Shown: piece after piece, positions 28,208 through 37,784 of the stretch
How positions within the stretch are numbered: position 1 is the stretch's first letter
Layout of the letters: each line of letters opens with the position of its first letter
Made by a program: the position numbers and the translations under genes
Source of the DNA: Alkalibacterium olivapovliticus
Lineage (GTDB): Bacteria; Bacillota; Bacilli; Lactobacillales; Carnobacteriaceae_A
Direction: 5' to 3'
NCBI RefSeq assembly: GCF_003003275.1
Contig: NZ_PVTO01000014.1
Location: 1 to 64,000, forward strand
Length of the DNA: 64,000 bases
Notes under the pieces: generated by a model
Told to the model about the DNA's origin: nothing
Database searches by the model: none
The model's input: only the letters and a program-made list of their open reading frames with translations

Positions 28208-28303
28208 GAATTTAACCAGAATTTCTATGCACATAATAAGTCGGCTTTTAGGTTACTCAAAAAAATGTCAATAGGTCATTTTATATAGTTTAATAAGATT
28301 TAC

Positions 28304-28466
28304 AGTTCTGAACTAAAGATAGTAACGATGAAATAGAGTTCAGTCGTATGACAATTGTTTAAACTGTATGTATAGTGTTTCCAATATAGTTCAGCCTCTA
28401 GTTGGCGATCTAAACTTGATAAAGTGCAAAGTAAGGACAGTTCAGCCTTCAAAGACTGTCTGAACT
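28304..28466. promoter_or_regulatory. Array of AGTTCAG motifs, candidate operator cluster
   Basis: AGTTCTGAACT (28304-28314) is followed by AGTTCAG at 28337, 28388 and 28439, exactly 51 bases apart, each with an inverted partner containing AACT about 25 bases on (TTAAACT at 28359, CTAAACT at 28410, CTGAACT at 28460). The array fills the 350-base gap before the first Gfo/Idh/MocA gene. It differs from the XylR (GTTAGTT) and GTAC-type AraR patterns, so a third regulator may act here. No regulator gene is adjacent. Confidence 0.5.
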
Positions 28467-28513
28467 AAATAAATGTAGATACCAATAAAACTGAGAAGGA
28501 GATTAAGACTGAT

Positions 28514-29653
28514 ATGCTTAATGTAGCAATAGTAGGAACAGGCGCTATATCACCCCTTCATTTAGAAGGGTACCTTAAGTTTAAAGATGACGTGACCATT
28601 GTGTCGCTGTGTGATATATACCCTGAAAAAGCAGAAAAACTGGCCAGAAAATTTGGACTCGATGTAGCGATATATGACAATCACGAAGAGATGCTGGAAA
28701 AAGAAGCAATCGATCTGGTTTCTGTCTGTACTCCACCGTATGTTCATGCAGAAATCGCTATAAATGCGATGAAGGCAGGGGCTCATGCAGTGGTTGAGAA
28801 ACCGATGGCTGCCTCTCTTAAAGAGTGTGATGATATGAATCGTGTGTCTGAAGAAACAGGAAGAGTACTGTCGATTATTTCGCAAAACCGTTTTACAGAT
28901 CCCATGATGAAACTCAAACAGCTTCTGGAGGATAAAGTCATAGGGAAAGTTTTGCATACGCAAGTGGATTCCTTCTGGTGGAGAGGTCACAGTTACTATG
29001 ATTTATGGTGGCGTGGAACCTGGGAAAAAGAAGGTGGAGGCTGCACGCTTAATCACGCGGTCCATCACTTGGATATTTTTAAATGGATGAACGGCATGCC
29101 TGATGAAATTACAGCCATGATGAGTAACGTCGCACATGACAATGCTGAAGTAGAAGATATATCAATTGCCATCGGAAAATATAAAGATGGGGGACTGGCT
29201 ACTTTGACGAGTTCAGTGGTCCATCATGGACAGGAACAACAGCTCATTTTTCAGGGAGAAGACGGACGGATTTCTGCACCATTCAAGGTATACGCGTCTA
29301 CTTCTCAGGAAAACGGGTTCCCTGAGGAAAATACAGATAAAATGAAGCAGATCTCAGAAATGTACACCAACATGAAAGACCTGCCTTATGAAGGACATAC
29401 TGGTCAGCTGAATAATGTGATTCAGCATATCCTTGAACAACAGGAATTAGTGGTCGATGGGTATCAGGGCAAAGAAACACTTGAGCTGATCATGGCGATA
29501 TACGCGGCTTCTCAATCAGGTCAAACAGTCAGTTTGCCTTTGGACCCATCTCATCCGTTTTATACGAAAGAGGGCGTAATGAAACATGCGCCACGCTTTT
29601 ACGAAAAATCATCTTCGGTTGAAAACTTTGATCAAACTGATATTACAACTTAA
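28514..29653 (+). CDS. Gfo/Idh/MocA family oxidoreductase (1)
   Basis: A 379-residue NAD(P)-dependent sugar dehydrogenase-like protein. The N-terminal Rossmann motif is VAIVGTGAISPLH; the family lysine appears in VEKPMA; the substrate-side histidines appear in LNHAVHHLDIFKW. It heads an operon with two more members of the same superfamily, GH43, GH115, GH8 and GH10. AAGGAG lies 12 bases before the ATG, slightly far. Its substrate is unknown; a sugar or sugar acid released from hemicellulose is implied by context. Spacing to the next gene is 25 bases. Confidence 0.85.
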   Translation: MLNVAIVGTGAISPLHLEGYLKFKDDVTIVSLCDIYPEKAEKLARKFGLDVAIYDNHEEMLEKEAIDLVSVCTPPYVHAEIAINAMKAGAHAVVEKPMAASLKECDDMNRVSEETGRVLSIISQNRFTDPMMKLKQLLEDKVIGKVLHTQVDSFWWRGHSYYDLWWRGTWEKEGGGCTLNHAVHHLDIFKWMNGMPDEITAMMSNVAHDNAEVEDISIAIGKYKDGGLATLTSSVVHHGQEQQLIFQGEDGRISAPFKVYASTSQENGFPEENTDKMKQISEMYTNMKDLPYEGHTGQLNNVIQHILEQQELVVDGYQGKETLELIMAIYAASQSGQTVSLPLDPSHPFYTKEGVMKHAPRFYEKSSSVENFDQTDITT

Positions 29654-29678
29654 CTTTATTTCGGGGGGATAAGACGTA

Positions 29679-30713
29679 ATGAATGATAATAAAAAACTGA
29701 GAGTCGGAATTATTGGACTTGGAGATGTGTCACCTATCCATATTCAGGCCATTGAGATGAGTGAACACGCTGAACTTGTCGCTGCCTGTGACACAGATCC
29801 ATCGCTGAAATCAGTAGTCGAAGGCACGCCCTTTTATAGTAATTTCAAGGAGATGCTCAGTGAGCAGGCATTAGATGTTGTACACAACTGCCTGCCCCAT
29901 CACCTGCATTACCCTGTTACTAAAGCGTGTATTGAAGCAGGCGTTCACGTTTTCCTGGAAAAACCTGTCTCCATTAGTTATGAAGAAGGGAAATTTCAGA
30001 AACAACTGGAGGATAATTCCGGTCTGAAGATTTGTGTCTGTTTTCAGAATCGCTATAATGCGACTTTCTTAAAGTTACAGGACTATCTGAATAAAAAAGA
30101 AACTGGTAAGGTGACGGGTATTAAAGCACTGGTGACCTGGTATAGAGAAGATAGTTATTACAAGACTAAGCCGTGGCGTCGGACCAAAGCGGAAGTTGGC
30201 TATGGCAATATCATGAGTCAGTCGATCCACACATTGGACTTGGTTCAATTACTGGGAGGACAAGTGACCTCAGTAAAAGCAACTTTATCTAAATTACTGG
30301 ATGTTGACAGTGAAGTGGAAGATACAGCAAGTGCTGTGTTCACTTTCAGTTCAGGTTCACGTGGTTATTTTCATGCCACAAATGCCAATGTCGATAATTC
30401 ATCAGTTGAACTTCAGGTCAATACTGAAAACGAAACGTTTACGATCAAAGACAGTAGACTATATAGACTGAATAGTGAAGGTGAAAAAGAGCAGCTGGCA
30501 GTAGATGATACACTGGAAGGCATCAAGTTTTACTTTGGGGCAAGTCATAAGCTGCTGATTGACCGATTTTATAAAGCCATACTGGAAGATACAGATGACT
30601 ATGTTTCTGTGGAAGATGCTTTACCATCGATCCACCTTATAGAAATGATGGCCGAGTCATCAAAAACAGTAGTCGAACCCATTACAGTATTACCTAAGTC
30701 TTTTAAATCATAA
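29679..30713 (+). CDS. Gfo/Idh/MocA family oxidoreductase (2)
   Basis: A 344-residue member of the same superfamily: Rossmann motif VGIIGLGDVSPIH, then VVHNCLPHHLHY, and FLEKPVS with the conserved lysine. NIMSQSIHTLDLVQLLGG carries the presumed catalytic histidine. It is only distantly similar to its neighbours, so the three are not recent duplicates and probably do different steps. GGGGGG precedes the ATG. Substrate unknown. Confidence 0.85.
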   Translation: MNDNKKLRVGIIGLGDVSPIHIQAIEMSEHAELVAACDTDPSLKSVVEGTPFYSNFKEMLSEQALDVVHNCLPHHLHYPVTKACIEAGVHVFLEKPVSISYEEGKFQKQLEDNSGLKICVCFQNRYNATFLKLQDYLNKKETGKVTGIKALVTWYREDSYYKTKPWRRTKAEVGYGNIMSQSIHTLDLVQLLGGQVTSVKATLSKLLDVDSEVEDTASAVFTFSSGSRGYFHATNANVDNSSVELQVNTENETFTIKDSRLYRLNSEGEKEQLAVDDTLEGIKFYFGASHKLLIDRFYKAILEDTDDYVSVEDALPSIHLIEMMAESSKTVVEPITVLPKSFKS

Positions 30714-30731
30714 CCAAACGGAGGAAATCAA

Positions 30732-31814
30732 ATGACTGAAGTAAGTGGAATGAATCATGCACCAAAAGGCAAACCGGAAGCTGTGGTGTCGAAAGGTGAA
30801 TTTGTTATAGCTGCAATAGGATTAGATCACGGACATATTTACGGGATGGTTAACGGTTGTGTGGAAGCTGGTGCATCATTGAAGTGGGTCTATGATAAAG
30901 ATCCTGAAAAAACGGATAAATTTAAACAGGCATATCCGGAGGTAAACATCGCTGAGTCAAAAGAGCAGATTTACACCGATGAAGAAGTGAACATGGTACT
31001 GTCAGCTGCCATTGCCAGTGAACGAAGTGCGATCGGGAATGAAGCGATGCGCGCAGGAAAAGATTACTTTGCTGACAAAACTGCTTTCACCACTCTTGAG
31101 CAGCTGGATGAAAGCAAGAGAGTAGTCCAGGAAACAGGCAAGCGATTCTTTGTCTATTTTGGAGAACGCCTTCACGTTGAAAGTGCGATTTATGCAGGAG
31201 AACTGATTAACCAGGGAGTAATAGGAGATGTTCTTCAAGTCACCGGCTTTGGTCCGCACCGACTGGGTAAAGGGAATAGACCAGACTGGTTCTTTAACAA
31301 GGAACAGTATGGCGGGATCTTATGCGATATCGGAAGTCACCAGATCGAGCAATTCTTGTATTATACAAATAATACCGAAGCCGAAGTGGTACACAGTAAA
31401 GTAGCCAATTATGCCAATCCTGACAAACCCGGTCTGGAAGATTTTGGGGATGCCACGCTGGTAGGTGGGAATGGCGCTACATTCTATTTCAAAGTAGACT
31501 GGTTCACTCCGAAAGGCCTTTCTACCTGGGGAGATGGCCGAACATTTATCACCGGCACAAAAGGGACCATCGAACTGCGCAAATACGTTGATGTGGCGAA
31601 AGAAGAATCTGGGAATCATCTTTATCTCGTAACAGAAGAAGGGGAGCAGCATATCGACTGTAACGGAAAAGTAGGCTATCCTTTCTTTGGAGAAATGATT
31701 TTAGACTGTATTCACGGAACTGAAAAAGCCATGACTCAAGACCACATATTTAAAGCACAGGAACTGAGTCTCATCGCAGAAGAAAATGCAATCCAGTTAA
31801 AACCCAATCTTTGA
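30732..31814 (+). CDS. Gfo/Idh/MocA family oxidoreductase (3), divergent
   Basis: A 360-residue protein of the superfamily with an unusual N-terminus: about 25 extra residues, then VIAAIGLDHGHIYGM instead of the usual glycine-rich loop. The position of the EKP motif reads FADKTAF, so lysine is kept but the proline is lost. CDIGSHQIEQFLYYT contains a conserved histidine. GGAGG precedes the ATG. Substrate and cofactor are uncertain; the altered loop could mean a changed cofactor preference. Confidence 0.8.
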   Translation: MTEVSGMNHAPKGKPEAVVSKGEFVIAAIGLDHGHIYGMVNGCVEAGASLKWVYDKDPEKTDKFKQAYPEVNIAESKEQIYTDEEVNMVLSAAIASERSAIGNEAMRAGKDYFADKTAFTTLEQLDESKRVVQETGKRFFVYFGERLHVESAIYAGELINQGVIGDVLQVTGFGPHRLGKGNRPDWFFNKEQYGGILCDIGSHQIEQFLYYTNNTEAEVVHSKVANYANPDKPGLEDFGDATLVGGNGATFYFKVDWFTPKGLSTWGDGRTFITGTKGTIELRKYVDVAKEESGNHLYLVTEEGEQHIDCNGKVGYPFFGEMILDCIHGTEKAMTQDHIFKAQELSLIAEENAIQLKPNL

Positions 31815-31853
31815 TCAGCTAATTCCGATTAACATAAATTAATGGAGGAAAAG

Positions 31854-33239
31854 ATGAACGCATTCTTCGGAAATCCTATTTTACCGGCTGATGAGTATAT
31901 TCCAGATCCTGAAGCCCATGTCTTTGGCGATCGGGTCTATATTTATGGCAGTCATGATCAGTTTAATGGAAAAATGTATTGCGAAAATGATTATGTCACC
32001 TGGTCTGCTCCTGTCACGGACTTGACCAGCTGGAGATATGAAGGCGTTATCTACAGAAAGGACCAGCATGATTCTCCTTTACAAAAAGGGAAACCTTACA
32101 TGTATGCACCTGATGTGGCCAAAGGACCAGATGGCCGATATTATTTGTACTATTCAATGGCCGATTCTAGCGTCATGTCAGTAGCAGTGAGTGAGTCGCC
32201 AGCAGGGCCGTTCGAGTACTACGGTGATGTGAAAGATGAACAGGGACATGTTTATGGAGAATCTCTAAACGATTACTTCGAATTTGATCCTGCTGTTATT
32301 GTGACAGAGAGTTCTATTTATCTGTATTCAGGATCTGGTCAGAAAACAAATGAAAAGAATGGTCATCCTGTCGTGGGTTTGTTCGTCAGAGAACTGGAAC
32401 CGGATATGCTGACAACAAAAACTTGCCCAAAGATTCTGATGCCGGCAGATGACGACAGATCAGCTCCTAACTTTTTTGAAGGCGCGTCAATCAGACAATT
32501 TGACGAGTGGTTCGTGCTGGTCTATATGTCCACAGATTTAACTGGGTTGCATTATGCAATGAGTCACTATCCAGACAAAGAGTTTGAGTATAAAGGAAGA
32601 CTCCATTCAACTAGCCCTTATGTCCTAAACGGATCGATTCACTCTGATGGAGATCACTTTATTGAAAATAATCATGGCTGTCTCGAAAAAATCAACGATC
32701 ACTATTTTGTCTTTAATCATAGACATACTAACCGCAGTCATTTTTCAAGACAAGTTGTAGGAGATGTGGTTGAAAGAAAAGAAAACGGCCTGTTTAAGGA
32801 AACAGAATACACCAGTCAGGGATTAAGAGGAAAGCCATTTAATGAGCAAGGAATCTACCCGGCTGGAATGGCCTGCAAACTGATTAATACTCTTGACCCA
32901 ACGAACCCACCATATGTTACACAACATCAGGGAGATGATACTGCAGTCTCCATTATAAAATCAGTAAAAGACAGTTCGATTGTAGAATACAAGTACTTTG
33001 AATTCGACCAAACAGTCAATCTTACTCTCAGTTTACGTGGTGAGGCTTCGGGAGAATTGCTTGTGTCTCAAACAGGAGGGCAGACGACTCAAACCATCAT
33101 ACCAATCGATTTGTATTCTGAAGATTGGCTGGAACTGAGTTGTCCACTGAGCGAGCACGGATCACCGTTTGCGCTTAAATTCGAATTTGCAGGAAAAGGA
33201 TCTTTAGATTTCCACTCTTTAAAAATAGAAAACGGATAA
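31854..33239 (+). CDS. GH43-like family glycosidase (xylosidase/arabinofuranosidase type)
   Basis: A 461-residue cytoplasmic five-bladed propeller enzyme. Family elements: EYIPDPEAHVF with the presumed catalytic aspartate, YAPDVAKGPDGRYYLYYS, FEFDPAVIV, FEGASIRQF with a likely catalytic glutamate, then a C-terminal sandwich. The ATG at 31854 follows GGAGGAAA; an in-frame ATG at 31842 lies within that site. A clear paralog is encoded at 55263-56684. It probably removes arabinofuranose or xylose from imported oligosaccharides; specificity is not determinable here. The GH115 gene follows almost directly. Confidence 0.85.
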   Translation: MNAFFGNPILPADEYIPDPEAHVFGDRVYIYGSHDQFNGKMYCENDYVTWSAPVTDLTSWRYEGVIYRKDQHDSPLQKGKPYMYAPDVAKGPDGRYYLYYSMADSSVMSVAVSESPAGPFEYYGDVKDEQGHVYGESLNDYFEFDPAVIVTESSIYLYSGSGQKTNEKNGHPVVGLFVRELEPDMLTTKTCPKILMPADDDRSAPNFFEGASIRQFDEWFVLVYMSTDLTGLHYAMSHYPDKEFEYKGRLHSTSPYVLNGSIHSDGDHFIENNHGCLEKINDHYFVFNHRHTNRSHFSRQVVGDVVERKENGLFKETEYTSQGLRGKPFNEQGIYPAGMACKLINTLDPTNPPYVTQHQGDDTAVSIIKSVKDSSIVEYKYFEFDQTVNLTLSLRGEASGELLVSQTGGQTTQTIIPIDLYSEDWLELSCPLSEHGSPFALKFEFAGKGSLDFHSLKIENG

Positions 33240-33252
33240 GTTGGAGGACTCT

Positions 33253-36200
33253 ATGTTTTTTGAATCAGATTATATAACATTCGATAAAGATATCCATACG
33301 GTCACGATTGCAGATACCACTCAGACATTGCCGGTAGTAGTACTGGACACTGAGCATAAAAGTGTTAAAAGAGCAGCGGGCGATCTGCAGAACGATATTG
33401 AAAGAGTCACTGGACATAAGCCTGCATTCAACACTGAACGCCTTAATACGCCTTCTATTATCGTGGGTACAGTTGATAATGACGATTTGCTCAACACTCT
33501 TGATGTGGATGTGGAGGAACTAAAAGGGAAGTGGGAAAGCTTTCTCATTCAAACACTCATTTTACCCGATCAGTCAGAGCCGAGTATCCTGATACTGGGA
33601 AGTGACAATCGAGGAGCTATTTACGGCGTGTATGACCTTACCGAGAAAATAGGGGTCTCACCATGGCATTGGTGGATGGATGTACCTGTTAAGACCCATG
33701 ATGCATTATATCTCAAAGAAGGAAGAATCGTGAAGGGAGAACCCAGTGTGGAGTACAGAGGATTCTTTTTAAATGATGAGGGGCCCTCCCTAATGACTTG
33801 GGTCAGGAGCCATTTTCCAGACTTCACTCACGAATTTTATGAAAAAATATTTGAATTGACCTTACGTCTGAAAGCTAATTACCACTGGCCGGCTATGTGG
33901 GACAGTACATTTTATGAAGATGACGAGAAAAATATCGAAACAGCTGATTTATACGGTGTAGTCATTGGAACTTCCCATCATGAACCGATGAATCGACCGC
34001 ATGGAGACTGGAAAGCTCACAAAAAAGGGCCGTGGGACTATGCAACGAATAAAGACTACTTACAGGAATTCTGGGCGCAAGGCATAGAACGGTCTAAACC
34101 ATTTGAAACGATTATCAATTTGGGGATGCGTGGAGATGGAGATGAGCCAATGGGCGGGGATCTGTCTTTCCAGGAAAAAATCGAGTTGATGGAAACAATT
34201 ATTGCTGATCAACGTCAGATCATACAGGAAACGATGGACAGTCCTGTAGAAGCCGTCCCTCAGATGTGGGCGCTTTATAAAGAAGTCAAAGAGTATTATG
34301 ACTCAGGAATGGCTATACCTGATGATGTCACCCTTTTGTGGGGGGATGACAACTTTGGGAATATCAGACGATTACCTACTAGCAAAGAACGATCCAGAAC
34401 AGGTGGGGCTGGTATATACTATCACTTTGATTACGTCGGTGGACCGCGTTCGTATAAGTGGGTCAATACCGTTCCTATACAGAAAACTTATGAACAGATG
34501 CAGAAAGCCTATGCTTACGATGCAAAAAAACTGTGGATTGTGAATGTCGGTGATTTAAAGCCGATGGAATTCCAAACTGAATTCTTCCTTCGATTAGCCT
34601 GGGATGTCAATGCATTCACACCAGATAATCTGGACATTTACAGCAAAGAATGGGCAGATTATACATTTGGAGAAGAATACGGTGATGATATAGCTCAGGT
34701 CATAAGAGATTACGTGAAATTTAATGGGCGTATAAAACCCGAAGTCAATAATCTTGTAGAACAGTACAGCTGGGAAAATGAATATGAAGCTGAGCGTATA
34801 CTTGAAGAGTTCAGCGCGAGTATTGATCTCGCTGAATCGATCATGAACAGGTTACCTGACAATTTAAAAGATGTATTTTATCAGGTGGGCTACTACCCGG
34901 CAAAAGCCTCGTTTACAGTCTTGAAGTTACAGCTGATGGCCAACTTGAGCAAACTGTATAAATCAGAAGGTCGAGTAGCTGCCAATTCAGCTGCACTCGA
35001 AGCAAAACGTTTGTTTGAAGAAGATAAACTGCTGACATTTGAATACAACAAGAGGATATCAAATGGGAAATGGGACCATATGATGGATCAGCTTCATATT
35101 GGGTATACCTATTGGCAGCAGCCAGATGAACTGATTATGCCGGAAGTTGCAACACTTTCCAGAGACGATATGTTAGAAGAGGAGTTTGGCGTTAAGGTCG
35201 TTGGATCAGATCAAACCGACTACTACACAAAGACCCCGCTAACTGTTGATATTTACAACAAAGGTCTGAGATCTGTTGATATAAAAGTTGTATCTGACAA
35301 AGAATGGGCCGATGTTGAGTGTTCAGCCTTTATACTATCTGTTCAAAGACGCCTGCAGATAAAAATTGATTGGGAGAAGGCACCGAAAGGAATCGCTGAT
35401 GTTAAGATTACCTTCATAGGGTCGGACTATCAAACAGAATCAGTCACATTTTCTGTTGATAATCCTGAGGTTCCTCTTTCAGGCGGATATATCCCGATAG
35501 ATGGAAAAATTGCTATAGAAGCTGAGGATTTTACAGGTAAACAGGAAACCAAGGATCACAAATGGACAGTTCTTCCTGATTATGGGCTAACACAATCATC
35601 TATGGCTATATACCCAGTCAACGGTCAACACGACTATACTTTAGAGGAAAGCCCTAAACTATCCTATGACATCATGTTACCTGAATCCAGTGATATCGAG
35701 GTGATCATTGTCACAGCACCTTCCCTCCCGTTTGATCCTGACAGAGGAATGCGTCTTGGTTTATCTATAGACGAACTTAAGCCAGAGATTTTACATCCGG
35801 GTGATTTGACGCAAAACGGGGAACATGATTCACCAGACTGGCAAAAGAGCGTCATCTACAACTGTCACCATTACAGGAAAGCGTTTAAACAAGTCGAAGC
35901 TGGGGAACATACCCTTCATGTGACGTTAGCTGATCCTCAAGTCGTCATACAGAAAATCATTATTGACTGCGGTGGTCTTAAACCGACTTACCTTGGGCCT
36001 CAAGCTACGCCGCATGCTGATTATCTGGAAAACTACTCAGTCACTTTACCAGCTAGCCTGCAGGACTATTCGTTTGTTCCAGGAGAACTGATTACTCGCA
36101 TCGGCTATGTGACAACCTCTGGTTTTTATACATTTGTATCAGAGACAAAGGAAAAATCAACACTGACTATTGATGGAGAACCCACTGATTCATCTGACTT

Positions 36201-36579
36201 AATCTATCTGACCACTGGGTATCATGACTTTGAAGTATCTCCAGAAACTGGATCTTATAAGATGGTACTTGAAAAGGAAAGTTCGCTTGCAGCTGTTTCC
36301 AGGATTCACAGAGGAAAAGCCGATGAGATAATAGTGGATTTAATGCTTCATAATCAGGGAGAGTCAGCTATTGAGTATAAACTGACTGTTTCATTATTAA
36401 GTGAGAATCGACAGATTTTTATCGCGGCTTCAAGGGGCACTTTAAAATCTGATGAGCAGCGCCTTGTTAATTTTGTTAAAGACATCGATCCTGCCTCGCT
36501 ACCGGAACGGTTAACTATAGAACTAGAGTATGAAGGTAACACACGCACAATCAGTCAACCATTAAATAGTTTTAATTGA
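33253..36579 (+). CDS. GH115 xylan alpha-1,2-glucuronidase
   Basis: A 1108-residue enzyme that removes (methyl)glucuronic acid, in this family also from internal xylose residues. After an N-terminal domain (to about 160) comes the GH115 core: EYRGFFLNDEGPSLM, LRLKANYHWPAMWDS, GTSHHEPMNRPHGDW, NLGMRGDGDEPM and LLWGDDNFGNIRRLP. The C-terminal GH115 domain (about 760-960) begins IPIDGKIAIEAEDF, and an extra sandwich domain follows. There is no signal peptide, unlike many secreted GH115 enzymes, so it acts in the cytoplasm beside GH67. The ATG at 33253 follows TTGGAGG. Confidence 0.93.
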   Translation: MFFESDYITFDKDIHTVTIADTTQTLPVVVLDTEHKSVKRAAGDLQNDIERVTGHKPAFNTERLNTPSIIVGTVDNDDLLNTLDVDVEELKGKWESFLIQTLILPDQSEPSILILGSDNRGAIYGVYDLTEKIGVSPWHWWMDVPVKTHDALYLKEGRIVKGEPSVEYRGFFLNDEGPSLMTWVRSHFPDFTHEFYEKIFELTLRLKANYHWPAMWDSTFYEDDEKNIETADLYGVVIGTSHHEPMNRPHGDWKAHKKGPWDYATNKDYLQEFWAQGIERSKPFETIINLGMRGDGDEPMGGDLSFQEKIELMETIIADQRQIIQETMDSPVEAVPQMWALYKEVKEYYDSGMAIPDDVTLLWGDDNFGNIRRLPTSKERSRTGGAGIYYHFDYVGGPRSYKWVNTVPIQKTYEQMQKAYAYDAKKLWIVNVGDLKPMEFQTEFFLRLAWDVNAFTPDNLDIYSKEWADYTFGEEYGDDIAQVIRDYVKFNGRIKPEVNNLVEQYSWENEYEAERILEEFSASIDLAESIMNRLPDNLKDVFYQVGYYPAKASFTVLKLQLMANLSKLYKSEGRVAANSAALEAKRLFEEDKLLTFEYNKRISNGKWDHMMDQLHIGYTYWQQPDELIMPEVATLSRDDMLEEEFGVKVVGSDQTDYYTKTPLTVDIYNKGLRSVDIKVVSDKEWADVECSAFILSVQRRLQIKIDWEKAPKGIADVKITFIGSDYQTESVTFSVDNPEVPLSGGYIPIDGKIAIEAEDFTGKQETKDHKWTVLPDYGLTQSSMAIYPVNGQHDYTLEESPKLSYDIMLPESSDIEVIIVTAPSLPFDPDRGMRLGLSIDELKPEILHPGDLTQNGEHDSPDWQKSVIYNCHHYRKAFKQVEAGEHTLHVTLADPQVVIQKIIIDCGGLKPTYLGPQATPHADYLENYSVTLPASLQDYSFVPGELITRIGYVTTSGFYTFVSETKEKSTLTIDGEPTDSSDLIYLTTGYHDFEVSPETGSYKMVLEKESSLAAVSRIHRGKADEIIVDLMLHNQGESAIEYKLTVSLLSENRQIFIAASRGTLKSDEQRLVNFVKDIDPASLPERLTIELEYEGNTRTISQPLNSFN

Positions 36580-36591
36580 GGAGACAAGCAG

Positions 36592-37725
36592 ATGACAAAG
36601 TTGGAGAAAACAACCTACAGAAATCGATTTAAAGAAGCAGGATACACAGATCAGGAAATCGAAGATAAAATCCAGTTAACTTGGAAGGCGATATTTGTTG
36701 AACCTGAAACAAAATTTTATTTTAATGTCGGTGAAGACATGGGCTACATGGTTGATACCGGAAATACAGATGTCAGGACAGAAGGGCAGTCTTACGGTAT
36801 GATGATGGCTGTTCAGATGGATCGTCAGGATATTTTCGACCGCATCTGGAAATGGACAGATACGTTTATGCGTAATCACGATGGCCCATATAAAGGATAC
36901 TTTGGCTGGCACGCAACCTTAGACGGAGAAAAAATGAGTGAAGGACCTGCACCAGATGGAGAAGAATTTTTCGCCATGGCTTTATTTCTCGCCTCAAAAA
37001 GATGGGGAGATAAAACTGAAACACCCTTCAACTATAGCGAACAAGCCAGAGAACTATTATCTGTCTGCATACACAAAGGGGAAAATGATGAAGAAGGAGA
37101 TCCGATGTGGAACCCTGAGAATTATCTGATCAAGTTTGTTCCAGACTGGGAATTTACTGACCCGTCTTATCATCTGCCTCATTTTTATGAGTGTTTCTCA
37201 GAATGGGCGAATAAAGAAGACCGTGACTTCTGGCGTAAAGCTGCAGCAGCGAGTCGTGCGTTTATACCGACATCAACTCACCCTGAAACAGGAATGAATC
37301 CAGAATATTCTTATTACGACGGTACACCTAATCCGGTCAATGACCATGGCGATTTTTACAGTGATGCTTACAGACTTGCGGCAAACGTAGGCTTGGATGC
37401 TGAATGGTTTGGTAAGCGTGAAGATTATGGTACGATCATTGAAAATCTGCTCACCTTTTTCGATGGTAAGGAACTGGACGACTATCAGAAATATGTCATT
37501 GATGGAACCGAAACAAGTGAACCGTCTCTTCATCCGATCGGACTGCTTTCAGCTAATGCAATGGGAGCATTGGCTTTAAATCATTCAGAACTGACTGACC
37601 GAATCGTCAAACAGTTTTTCAATACGGCTCCTCGAGAAGGTAACCGACGTTATTATGATAACGGGTTGTACTTTTTCACAGTATTAGCACTGAGTAGACG
37701 CTACCGGATGAACTGGACAGATTAG
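36592..37725 (+). CDS. Reducing-end xylose-releasing exo-oligoxylanase, GH8
   Basis: A 377-residue GH8 (alpha/alpha)6-barrel. DVRTEGQSYGM contains the general acid Glu64, and FYSDAYR contains the likely base Asp258; both correspond to the Rex enzyme of Bacillus halodurans (Glu70, Asp263). Rex removes single xylose units from the reducing end of xylo-oligosaccharides. No signal peptide, so it works on imported material together with GH10 and GH43. TTGAGGAG precedes the ATG. GH8 endo-xylanase activity is the alternative. Confidence 0.9.
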   Translation: MTKLEKTTYRNRFKEAGYTDQEIEDKIQLTWKAIFVEPETKFYFNVGEDMGYMVDTGNTDVRTEGQSYGMMMAVQMDRQDIFDRIWKWTDTFMRNHDGPYKGYFGWHATLDGEKMSEGPAPDGEEFFAMALFLASKRWGDKTETPFNYSEQARELLSVCIHKGENDEEGDPMWNPENYLIKFVPDWEFTDPSYHLPHFYECFSEWANKEDRDFWRKAAAASRAFIPTSTHPETGMNPEYSYYDGTPNPVNDHGDFYSDAYRLAANVGLDAEWFGKREDYGTIIENLLTFFDGKELDDYQKYVIDGTETSEPSLHPIGLLSANAMGALALNHSELTDRIVKQFFNTAPREGNRRYYDNGLYFFTVLALSRRYRMNWTD

Positions 37726-37784
37726 AACGTTTAATATGTTAATGACCTTAAACTAATGAAACAGACTAAAGGAGAAATGACAAA

